A stretch of 64,000 nucleotides of DNA from Haliscomenobacter sp965225875 (GTDB lineage Bacteria > Bacteroidota > Bacteroidia > Chitinophagales > Saprospiraceae), in assembly GCF_965225875.1 (NCBI RefSeq), contig NZ_CBDDBS010000001.1, positions 434,001-498,000 of the forward strand. Reading direction: 5' to 3'. Shown piece after piece: positions 26,914-35,500 of this stretch; position 1 is the first letter of the stretch, and each line of letters starts with the position of its first letter. The notes beneath the pieces are model-generated. The model was not told the DNA's origin, did not search any database, and was given only the letters and a program-made list of their open reading frames with translations. A program made the translations under genes and the position numbers.

Positions 26914-28194
26914 ATGTCTCTCTTCGCGATAAAAGGCTTAATCCTTCTTTTTCTGTTGATGACAGTTATATTCGTATTGGCCGTAACTTTTTACATGATG
27001 ACCTGGACCCGGGCAGCACTATTTCTGCGAAAAAAGGGTTACGCCCAAGCCATTGGCTTGGTGCTAGTGTCATGGGCAATTGGCCTGATTTGCCTGGTTT
27101 TTCCAGCATTTTTCCTTAAAAACATCAATTGGCTTTATTATTCGATCTACGTTTTTTTGGTGATTTGCCTTTTGCCCTTGGTATTTTTTGCCTGGGCCGA
27201 TAAGCTTCCTAAATCCAGGCTAAGCAGGGCATCTGGCAACCGTACCACTAAAGTCAATTGGCGTGGCGTTGGCAATTGGGTGGCAATCTTGATGGGACTT
27301 GGGCTAGTATTTTTATTGTGGATTTCTGGAGAAAGTTGGAAAAAGCTAGGGCTTCGGCTAATTGTGGGCTTCGTCGTTTTAACCATTTTAAATAGCCTGG
27401 TACGTGGATTTTCATGGGCAAGATTACGTGAGTTCGATTTATTAGCCCAGTTAAAAAGCATTCGAAACTACTTCCATTTCCTTCATTACTCTTATGAGAA
27501 GCCTAATATTGAACTGTCTGTTTCTGAAGACCTAAGGCCTCCCGTGCTATTTATCCGTTCTTTTCTAGTAGAATATGCTCCATTTTATGTTGGCAATATC
27601 TTCAAAAATGGCGTTTACACTGAAATATCGCCAAATTCACTGATTTTAAATTTGGGCGACGCGGCTTTTGCTAGTCTCAACTTTCAACAATTTTTTGAGT
27701 ATGCAACGAATGAAAAGATTGGCAAGCTGGTTGGCTTAGGGAACCCAGAAGATGGGATACCACCCGAAGGTCTAAATGTCTCTTATTACCATGATGAAAA
27801 TTGGCAAGAAGCATTTAAACACTGGGGTCAGCGTTCATCTGCTATTTTCAATGTTCCGGGAGATACGGGTGGTTTGCGCTTGGAACTCGAACACATTTTT
27901 CAAAATGGATTGGCAGATAAATTTTTCATTTTCACTCCACCATCCGAACGGAAGTTTTTTAGAAATTTTATGCGGCCGCTTATGAACTGGATGTTGATGA
28001 CCACGGCTGTACCTTGGCTCGCTTTTGCATCAGACATGAACTCGATTGGTTATCAAATTCAATATAATGAGCCTCCAAGCGGCAGTGTTATCGGTTTTGA
28101 AAAAAATGGATGGCAGCGATTAATAGTAACTGGTGCGAGCAATCCGTTTGACTACATTGAAGCAGTCTTTGTTTCTTTATCAAAAAATCATTGA
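26914..28194 (+). CDS. Multi-TM protein with C-terminal TIR-like 'LRSF' domain
   Basis: 426 residues. TM segments at about 8-28, 45-67, 74-95, 122-138 and 148-165 precede a soluble region. That region starts PPVLFIRSFLVEY (209-221) and contains KLVGLGNPEDGIPPEGLNV (271-289), W297, the short strand AIFNVPGDTGGLRLELEHI with Glu324, and FFIFTPP. The blocks align with the 13889 protein ('G.GkPed.iPP.G', 'gLr.E', 'kifi..PP'). It is a single gene ending in a long hairpin shared with the converging TIR-REC gene. The 141 bp upstream contain no intact gene. Confidence 0.65.
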   Translation: MSLFAIKGLILLFLLMTVIFVLAVTFYMMTWTRAALFLRKKGYAQAIGLVLVSWAIGLICLVFPAFFLKNINWLYYSIYVFLVICLLPLVFFAWADKLPKSRLSRASGNRTTKVNWRGVGNWVAILMGLGLVFLLWISGESWKKLGLRLIVGFVVLTILNSLVRGFSWARLREFDLLAQLKSIRNYFHFLHYSYEKPNIELSVSEDLRPPVLFIRSFLVEYAPFYVGNIFKNGVYTEISPNSLILNLGDAAFASLNFQQFFEYATNEKIGKLVGLGNPEDGIPPEGLNVSYYHDENWQEAFKHWGQRSSAIFNVPGDTGGLRLELEHIFQNGLADKFFIFTPPSERKFFRNFMRPLMNWMLMTTAVPWLAFASDMNSIGYQIQYNEPPSGSVIGFEKNGWQRLIVTGASNPFDYIEAVFVSLSKNH

Positions 28195-28243
28195 TAACTC
28201 ACATTACTCAGTTGCCGAAGGCGGGCTGCGTAATGTGAGTTAT
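28194..28243. terminator. Bidirectional terminator hairpin
   Basis: ATAACTCACATTAC (28194-28207) pairs perfectly over 14 bp with GTAATGTGAGTTAT (28230-28243), with an inner GCC-GAA-GGC mini-stem. It lies exactly between the convergent 26914 gene and the TIR-REC gene, whose stop codon is in the right arm. It would end the seven-gene minus-strand operon. Confidence 0.7.
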
Positions 28244-29172
28244 TTATGCAGGTGAGTAGGCTGAACGTATGCGGTCACCAACTCCATTAATTCTGTAGGA
28301 CTATTCGTAGAGCCTTGGGCCCCTCTTTCCTGGGCTTCCACTTTATGTTCAAGTGCATTAGACCGAGCATATATGAAGTAGGGTATTGTTTTATCTTTTT
28401 TCCTTACTTCTTTTAGAAGAGCATAACCTTCCTTCGGTCCTTCAACTCTCCCCATATCAGAAATGATAGCTATATATTGATTCTTTCTTAATTTTCCCAA
28501 GGCTTCTGCTGTCGACAAGGCCAAATCGAATTTGAACCCGATTACTTCCATTGCCTGGCGTTCGTAAACATTGTTATCAGGGTTATCATCAATCCAAAGG
28601 ATGATGTTATTTTTTGTGGGTTGAGTTTCAAAAATAGATTTTGCACTCACAATGCGATTAGCTACATCAACTATATCTTCATCTTGTATTTCTCTCCCTT
28701 CGGATTTAGCGTTTTCATTGGCGAGCATTTTGCTGCCGCTAATGAGTTTTTCTAACTCGTCAACGGTCAAATCTGAAACTTTTAATCTTTGACTAGTTTG
28801 TTTGATTTTTTTTATTCTTTCGATAAGTATATCCCATGGCCTTTTTTGGTCTTTAAAGTCTAGATATTGTAATACTTCTATACGAGGATGTATTTCACAT
28901 TCTTCTGTTAAGATAGGAATGATGGTTTTTCCATTACCTAAAGCAAACGCCCATTCATAAGTTACGTAAGGGGAAAGGGCTGATGCATGGTTCAATAAAA
29001 CAATAACCACGTCACAATTTAAAAGACCTCGGTCAATTTCATTTCGCCAATCAATCCCTATCCCTATCTGGACAGTGTCTTTCCAAACTTGAAAGCTCTC
29101 TTTTTCAAGTTTCATTTTTACAAGCTCTGCAAAGTCTTCATCCTTAGAGCCATAACTTATAAAAACATTCAT
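28240..29172 (-). CDS. TIR - response-regulator receiver-like fusion protein
   Basis: 310 residues. Residues 1-120 are a TIR domain: MNVFISYGSKDEDFAE, CDVVIVLLNHASALSPYVTYEW with Glu73 in the catalytic position, and TIIPIL. A helical linker (125-185) follows. Residues 188-303 are a receiver-like fold: ILWIDDNPDNN with acidic pair Asp195/Asp196, IISDMGR with Asp239 as the likely phosphoacceptor, and ERGAQGSTNSP. The usual lysine before the final 'P' is not present, so classic phosphorylation is uncertain. It could be a TIR effector gated by a REC-like sensor. Last gene of the operon that starts with patatin, 34 bp behind the deaminase gene. Confidence 0.8.
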   Translation of the reverse strand: MNVFISYGSKDEDFAELVKMKLEKESFQVWKDTVQIGIGIDWRNEIDRGLLNCDVVIVLLNHASALSPYVTYEWAFALGNGKTIIPILTEECEIHPRIEVLQYLDFKDQKRPWDILIERIKKIKQTSQRLKVSDLTVDELEKLISGSKMLANENAKSEGREIQDEDIVDVANRIVSAKSIFETQPTKNNIILWIDDNPDNNVYERQAMEVIGFKFDLALSTAEALGKLRKNQYIAIISDMGRVEGPKEGYALLKEVRKKDKTIPYFIYARSNALEHKVEAQERGAQGSTNSPTELMELVTAYVQPTHLHK

Positions 29173-29206
29173 CTGTTTTATTTTGATGAATAATAAATGT
29201 AAATAT

Positions 29207-29932
29207 TTAGATCATGTTATTCAAAAAATTAGTTAAAAAACTTAATGCGTTCCTCAAAATCCCCCGATTTTCCTCATATTTCAATTCAAACCCCAGAAAG
29301 GCCTCATGCGCCTCCTTAAAAATCTCCATAGCTACCTCCCCCGTCAAAAACTTTGCCAAAACCTGTTCATTACCCGCCTGCAGATATTGGTGATAAGCCG
29401 CATCCAGACGCGCTCGAAAAGGCGACGGTGAAGGATCCGACCAGGTCGTACGTTGAAAAGGAGGATAACCACCCAGTTCGCTAGTATCCAGTGCCAGGCG
29501 TTCCAGGCCATTGCTGAAATTGAGGTCTTTTTGACCATAAACCACCCGTGCCACATTGGTCATCGTCATCATACCTGCGCACATAATACAGGGTTCAAGG
29601 GTAGTATAAATCGTAAAACCTTTGAGGTTAAAACAACGCTCCTGCTCAAGGTAAGCCAGCATAACCCGGAGTTCACCATGCTGGGTAGCATTGTCGGTTG
29701 AGTTGATGCAATTTAAACCAGCATAAACCGGCATTTTTGCGGGGTTGACAAGCAAGGCACCAATATTGTAACCCCGGCGTTTTTCGCGGGGTATGGACGC
29801 AGACTGCCAATCCTGGTATACCAAGGTGTAGGTGAGCAAGGAATAAATTTCATCGATTTCCTGCTCAACGGGGTTTTGAATGGAATAGTGCTGAAAAGGC
29901 AAGGTAAGCGCCATTGCTAAAAATTTAGACAA
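29207..29932 (-). CDS. Zinc-dependent nucleoside/nucleotide deaminase (CDA/dCMP family)
   Basis: 241 residues. The zinc site is complete: HGE (His85, Glu87) and PCIMC (Cys115, Cys118) in TLEPCIMCAGMM. The deaminase core spans about 55-135, and an extra helical C-terminal extension of about 100 residues makes it longer than typical TadA or CMP deaminases. It should deaminate a cytosine or adenine base, nucleoside or nucleotide; the substrate cannot be told from sequence. It lies 51 bp behind the TIR-STING gene and 34 bp before TIR-REC in one orientation. That context fits a defence role such as dCTP/dCMP depletion, but a salvage gene carried along is possible. Confidence 0.8.
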   Translation of the reverse strand: MSKFLAMALTLPFQHYSIQNPVEQEIDEIYSLLTYTLVYQDWQSASIPREKRRGYNIGALLVNPAKMPVYAGLNCINSTDNATQHGELRVMLAYLEQERCFNLKGFTIYTTLEPCIMCAGMMTMTNVARVVYGQKDLNFSNGLERLALDTSELGGYPPFQRTTWSDPSPSPFRARLDAAYHQYLQAGNEQVLAKFLTGEVAMEIFKEAHEAFLGFELKYEENRGILRNALSFLTNFLNNMI

Positions 29933-29983
29933 AGAATGGCCGCAATTTAGGTTAAAAATTGCTTCTTGCCTTTAGTTGTAGTT

Positions 29984-30934
29984 TTATATATCGATGATTT
30001 CAGTAGTGATAAAATTCTTGGTCTCATCATGGCTTTCGATTAAGTATTTTAATACTTTTTGAAAATGACGAATTTCTCGGCCTTCAACCAGCTTTTCCTT
30101 TATTCCTCGCCCAAGTTGTTTTGATCCAATAAACTCATCAATTGTTTGATGAAGGCTATTCAAAGTTGTTGGAATATCGAATAAAGCAAGGTGATTTAGG
30201 TCCAATTTTGACTCTTGAACATAAAAAATGTATGAACGGGGAAAAAACACTGGTACTTCAATTGGACTCCATGTATCACGTTTTTTTGCTAATTCTACTT
30301 TTTTCTTCATATCACTCCTCAAATCATCTGGAATTAGAATATGAATGTGGTAATCTTTTATTTCTTTTTCCTGACCCTTCCAAATAACTTTTGATGAGCG
30401 TAGGAAATAATCACAAGTTGGTAGTAAGGAATTATGAAAATAACCGTAAGCTAGTGGAATAGAAGGATAAATGCCCCCTTCAAATATGTTACTTCTCCCC
30501 CTTATTTGTTTGACGATTTGTTCACACCGTTCTTTGATTTGTTGTTCCAGGTTGTCCCCCTCTCTAGAAAATACGGGTAGTGCAATTCCACTTAAATCGG
30601 AAGGCGTCTTGGCACCTTTTTCTTTCATAAAAAACACTTTATTCTTTCCAAGCCGCCCCATGAACAAACCAAACTCAAACAACACATTGTCTCTGGTTTC
30701 CTGGGTGGTTACCTCCCGGGAAACGACCAGGTCATCGGCAGTCCCAATCAAAATGCCATAATCATAGAAGGAGAGTAATTCCATCAAGGTTTCGAAGTAG
30801 GATTTGTTGAATTCAAAAATATCTTCATCCCACACGTTGCATTCTGCAAAATCAGCTAGGTATTTTTTTACCAACCTGGCTACGGGTAACCCTTCCGCAG
30901 AAGAGCCAATGAAAACATTGGGTTTGATGTCCAT
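29984..30934 (-). CDS. cap12: Bacterial TIR-STING effector (Cap12-type)
   Basis: 316 residues. Residues 1-150 are a Cap12-type TIR domain (NVFIGSSAEG, RDNVLFEFGLFMGRLG with Glu87, KVFFM). Residues about 155-305 match the prokaryotic STING domain: SIPLAYGYFHNSLLPTCDYF, IHILIPDDL, FPRSYIFYV with Arg233, and LFDIPTTLNSL with Asp253 and Thr256/Thr257. Established work on Sphingobacterium TIR-STING showed that it binds c-di-GMP through equivalent Arg and Asp residues, forms filaments and then cleaves NAD+. I expect the same here. The usual partner, a CdnE-family c-di-GMP synthase, is not adjacent or anywhere in the window. It is fifth in a seven-gene minus-strand set and follows the multi-TM gene by 19 bp. 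Confidence 0.85.
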   Translation of the reverse strand: MDIKPNVFIGSSAEGLPVARLVKKYLADFAECNVWDEDIFEFNKSYFETLMELLSFYDYGILIGTADDLVVSREVTTQETRDNVLFEFGLFMGRLGKNKVFFMKEKGAKTPSDLSGIALPVFSREGDNLEQQIKERCEQIVKQIRGRSNIFEGGIYPSIPLAYGYFHNSLLPTCDYFLRSSKVIWKGQEKEIKDYHIHILIPDDLRSDMKKKVELAKKRDTWSPIEVPVFFPRSYIFYVQESKLDLNHLALFDIPTTLNSLHQTIDEFIGSKQLGRGIKEKLVEGREIRHFQKVLKYLIESHDETKNFITTEIIDI

Positions 30935-30953
30935 AAATTTTGTTATTAATGGG

Positions 30954-32033
30954 TTATTGTTTAGGGTTTACATCTTGAGATTCTCCAAATAATTGGCTAA
31001 TAGCCTCAATTCCAGCTAAAATCAGGGTGTAAATTTTATAAATCCACCCTTCTTGCCAAGCGACTAACAATGCCATAATTACCAGATAAACACTAATGCC
31101 AACCATCATTTTCATGGCCCAGATAGGCATTAATGCCTTCTCTCCTCTTCTAACCCTATCTATCTCGCGCCAAAAAATTAAAGCAATATAAAATGGTATG
31201 AAAAGATATACTAAAAAGAACCATAGCGCACCCATGTTTTTATAAAGAAAATGAGAATAAGCATCGGGATAATACCAAATGTCAATCACATAAAACAGCC
31301 AAGGCTCCCTCATTAATATGTTAATTGCCTGGATAGCTTCCCTTCCACCTAAAAGACCACTAAAAAAAATAACGCTTCCTAAATAGTATTGTAAGGCAGT
31401 GAAAATATAAACGCCACGCCCGTAATTTGGTCTCTTGGAAAAGAACTTGTCACATATTAAGCCATAGAGAGGCAGCACGACGAGAAAAAGATAAGTGACA
31501 GGTGATGTTTTTGAAAAACTAAAAAAATTGGAAATATTGCCCGTGGCTGCAGCGATGTGTAAAACAGAAACAACATGAGCCAAACTAACCACAATACTAG
31601 AAGAGGTGAATGTATTTTTGTTAGACCACCTAACCACTTTTTCCAGGCCATTGAGCCATTGTTTGAACTTTTCACTTACTTCTTTTTTCCTAAGTTCTCT
31701 TTCCTCATCAGTAAGTGTTATTGCTTCGGCTATTTGGGGCCCTTTTCTAGCTCTTTCTATATTTTGGATAATTATGTCGAAATTTCGGTGGATGCCGATA
31801 AAGAACAAAAACGTAAGAAAAAAACTTGTCATCCAAAATAACCCAGCCAAACTCATTAACCAGGTAGCGTCAAAAAAATACCCCAAAAGGGATAATGCAA
31901 AACACACAACGAATATCAGTAAAGGCGATTCATGCCCCTTTGATACTTCGGTGGTCCCTTGATCCACAATATCTAAACAAGCATCAATGAGGGAATTAGC
32001 AACACCTTCCTTATTACTAGATGGATTTGTCAT
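30954..32033 (-). CDS. Uncharacterised multi-TM protein in the STING operon
   Basis: 359 residues. About seven hydrophobic segments: 40-57, 60-82, 150-165, 180-200, 212-232, 262-287 and 312-330. A conserved cytoplasmic loop at about 100-145 is charged (LTDEERELRKKEVSEKFKQW). The C-terminus is short and polar. No enzymatic motif is seen. Its place 19 bp upstream of TIR-STING and 33 bp behind the 153-residue gene suggests that it is a functional part of the operon, for example a pore or a membrane receptor. Family not recognised. Confidence 0.6.
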   Translation of the reverse strand: MTNPSSNKEGVANSLIDACLDIVDQGTTEVSKGHESPLLIFVVCFALSLLGYFFDATWLMSLAGLFWMTSFFLTFLFFIGIHRNFDIIIQNIERARKGPQIAEAITLTDEERELRKKEVSEKFKQWLNGLEKVVRWSNKNTFTSSSIVVSLAHVVSVLHIAAATGNISNFFSFSKTSPVTYLFLVVLPLYGLICDKFFSKRPNYGRGVYIFTALQYYLGSVIFFSGLLGGREAIQAINILMREPWLFYVIDIWYYPDAYSHFLYKNMGALWFFLVYLFIPFYIALIFWREIDRVRRGEKALMPIWAMKMMVGISVYLVIMALLVAWQEGWIYKIYTLILAGIEAISQLFGESQDVNPKQ

Positions 32034-32066
32034 AATACAATTGTTAAATTGATTCTAATGGAAACG

Positions 32067-32528
32067 CTAATATCCGCTATTCAGCAATCTGCCAAATGCA
32101 GACGTAAGTGAATTAGCCTTGGGATTTCGCTCGCCGTGTGCCGCGAGTACACCATATAAAGCTGCAATTTCAAAATCATCCATCCCTGACCTAAGATCAA
32201 ATTGGATAACATCAAAAGCATCATTTAAGCTACCTTCCAGCAACGGAATAACTTTATTGTTTTCGACCGTGACAACATAGTTACAATATTTGAGCATAAA
32301 ATTTGCAGTTTCATTTTTATTCGCCTTGATCCCCAAATGTAGTTTAAGGTAATTCCAATCATCATTATTCATTTTTGCTACAGTGTAGGAAATTTCCAAG
32401 AGCGCAGCATTCACCGTACTGTCTTTTGAAAGTTCCTGTATTTTTTCATTTAACCAAAGCTCAACCTGAGCAATTGACGCACCAGTTTCCAGTGCAAAGT
32501 CTAAGATTTTTCCCCAGTTGATTTTCAT
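32067..32528 (-). CDS. Uncharacterised 153-residue soluble protein in the STING operon
   Basis: Begins MKINWGKILDFALETGASIAQVELWL and is largely helical. A short beta region around YCNYVVTVENNKVIPLLEG is followed by an acidic helical tail ending LTSAFGRLLNSGY. No motif recognised. It is separated from the TIR-NACHT gene by 36 bp and from the multi-TM gene by 33 bp. Size and position suit an adaptor or a small regulatory partner of the STAND protein. Confidence 0.55.
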   Translation of the reverse strand: MKINWGKILDFALETGASIAQVELWLNEKIQELSKDSTVNAALLEISYTVAKMNNDDWNYLKLHLGIKANKNETANFMLKYCNYVVTVENNKVIPLLEGSLNDAFDVIQFDLRSGMDDFEIAALYGVLAAHGERNPKANSLTSAFGRLLNSGY

Positions 32529-32564
32529 AATTGATAGTTTATAAATGAATAAAATATGTTTTAG

Positions 32565-35500
32565 TTAAGAATTAGGCCCAAGGATATTGAACTCGGCCAA
32601 CCCCTTAATTGGAATCAAATCGTAAGTCCTCTGTTGAGGCAGAAGGTTATCAAACCAAGAAAAAATCTTTTTACTTGGCTTCTTCATAAAAAATCGATAC
32701 CTCGGTTCTGAAAAATCGAATAAACTGATCGCAGTGCTTAATCTTACTTCTTCACTCTTGGCATGTAAATAAGTTTGAACGAGTGTACGAGTGATTTGAT
32801 TGATTTCCTCCTCCCATTCATGGGATTCTTCAACATTTAACCTGGCAACAGCACGAATAGCTCTGGCCGCTTCTGAAGCCATTTTAAGGTTCTTCGTTTG
32901 CGTAATCATTTTACATAAAAACTGAATTATTTGTGGTCGATAAATTATTTCTTTACCCACGTTTTCCAAGACTTGCATACTTGCTGACTGTAAGTCCAGA
33001 TCATTGGACAACAAACATTCTTCTAAACAATCCATCAATTCTTGGTGTTTGTATCCTCCGGCTTTTTGGACATTTAACACTTGTATAATATCAGCTTTAA
33101 TTAGATTATCTTCCGTTGTTGAAAATATTTCCAATACGGTATCAACGAGCAGCGGATAGTTCAAAAGGTCTTGTTGGAGTTCCTCGCCAGAAGTAACGTC
33201 TTGTGGGTCCAAATTCAACCATGCTTCGCAAAATGCAACAATAAATGACTTTTCACTCCATAGACGATGCATTAATTTGCTTAAAAAATCTTCTAAAAAA
33301 TCGTACATAGCTTCTAAATGGCCGTCCTCCTTTAATTCTTGAAATTGGAAGATTATATTTTGCAATGCATCCTGGTTGCTGATCATTTTGGAATAGGTAT
33401 AAGTCATTGCCTTGAGTACCTCTATGTTCGTTTCTTGGATCAGCAGACCACTTAGGGTAGAGATTGTGTCTTCGAATACTTCGTTTAGTGCAATAGAAGC
33501 CTCTTCAGAAATATCATATTGTTCTCTTTCTTCATACATGCTTAAAATACCTTCCAGTGCGATCGTTTTTAAGGCTGGATTATCACCTTTAAGTATATTG
33601 GTCATTGCCTCTATTAAACCAGGCAAATGTTCAAATTGCATTTTTGGTTTTTTATTAATGGTGATGAGTGCACCAAGCCCTCCCTTCATAAGGATTTTCG
33701 CGACCATGTAATAGAATATTTTTCTGGTCGGTTCATCTTCCAATAGTTGTCCTAATTCATTAAAATACCCTTTCAAAATATCTTTTAATTTCATATCTCC
33801 AATTTCGATTTCTTCGATTTCTTTCATAAATTGTTCTTCATCTTCTATATTGATTTCATATCTGCCCTGAATGTCAATTGCTTCGAGGATCAGGTCCAAT
33901 ACTTCCTGATCTGCAGGTTCAAAAACTAAGGAGTTAAAGACCGGAGGTGTGGAAATGGCTTTTTGCCGATCCAGGATGTATTGCATGGCATCTAACACAT
34001 CTAAGGGCTCTTCCCTTTTTTCATAAACTTTTGAACTTACCAAAAAGGATAAAAATGTTGGCTTGGCCTTTTCAATCAAATTGGAAATTTGTTTCCTTAA
34101 ATGGGGTGTGGGGTGATTCTGATATTCCTCTTTAAGGTTATGGATCGTATTGAGGGCGACTTTTGACTGTTCTCCTGCACGTATTAAAATATTCATGAGC
34201 AAAAACAATTGTTCGGGTTTGGCATCATGAATCGCTTGGGTCAGTAAAGGTGAAAAAAAACTGGTTTGAAAAAGGTCAAGGTAGGTTTCTTCAAGAATTT
34301 CGTAAAAAGTACTTTTAGCTTCCTCTCGGCCACTTATCAGTATATTTAAAAATTCTTTTATGCAATATGGACTGCTTATTAGCTCATATTTTGCTTTTTG
34401 AATGATGTTCACACTGGCCGTTTTTATCCTGTCCAGTCTATGGGTTTGTAAAATTTTAAAAAGTTTATTCAAAATTGGTTCTTTCCCAAATAGCGCATTG
34501 ATCCTGATCAAAACGGGGATTGAATTACGCAAATGAGGGATCATGCTGGCAGTCCTCCGCTCCTCATGTTGCATCCAGGTAGAAAAAATTTGGTGGGCCA
34601 ACTGATCTCGAATGGTTTCTAGCTTTGTAAATTTAAATGGATCGCCTATCAGGGTAGGCTCAAGCCAGGATTCTCCTAGGCAATGTACAGTAAGGGCCTG
34701 GCGATGCTTAAATACATCATCGGTATTCGGGTTATTTAAAAGCTCCAAAAATGGAAAAGGATCTTTAAGAATACTGGCCAATAACAACAATACTTGCTCC
34801 CACCTGCCGTCCCATGATTTTTGGTCTATTAAATCTTTGAAGTAGAGGTTGGTACCCGGTAGTTTTGCTTTATCCCAGCCTTCTTCATTGATGATCCGTC
34901 CCATGAAACTGGCACACAAATACTCCTGGATGGTTAGGTGCAAAAACAAATATCGGAGGTTGGTATTGGAAATTCTCCCGCCTTCAATAAATAGCCCTCT
35001 CTCTTGACTAAGTTCCCTGATTAGTAATAGGATGTCATTTTTTTTCAGCTTTGGGTCATTATCTTCTAAATCACTGTATCGAGGCAAAAGCGCTTTGAGC
35101 ATTTTTGCCAATTTCTTTTGAGAAAATTGGACCTTATCTTCCAAAAATAAGTTTAAAGCCAATTCTTCTAATAACTCTTGTCTTTGAAAAAGAATCAAGG
35201 ATTTTTCTTGTGGCCCCTGGTCATTGATGATTTCACTATGGTCATGATGCCATTCCCGATATAACAATTTCACTACAATTTCTTCATAAATTTTGCTACG
35301 GCTTTTTTGAGATAAAGAGATACCAGCTTGTGTTGAAAGGATCAGTTTCCGCTCATCACTATACAATAAACAAAGAAACCCGAGTAATAGCGGTAGCTCA
35401 GCCAAGCCTCGCAATTGAGGGTTTTCGCGTATGATCTCACGTATTCTTTCAGCGTGCTCTGTTCCCTGACCAAACCAAGCTTCGATAAACTCAGTAATTT

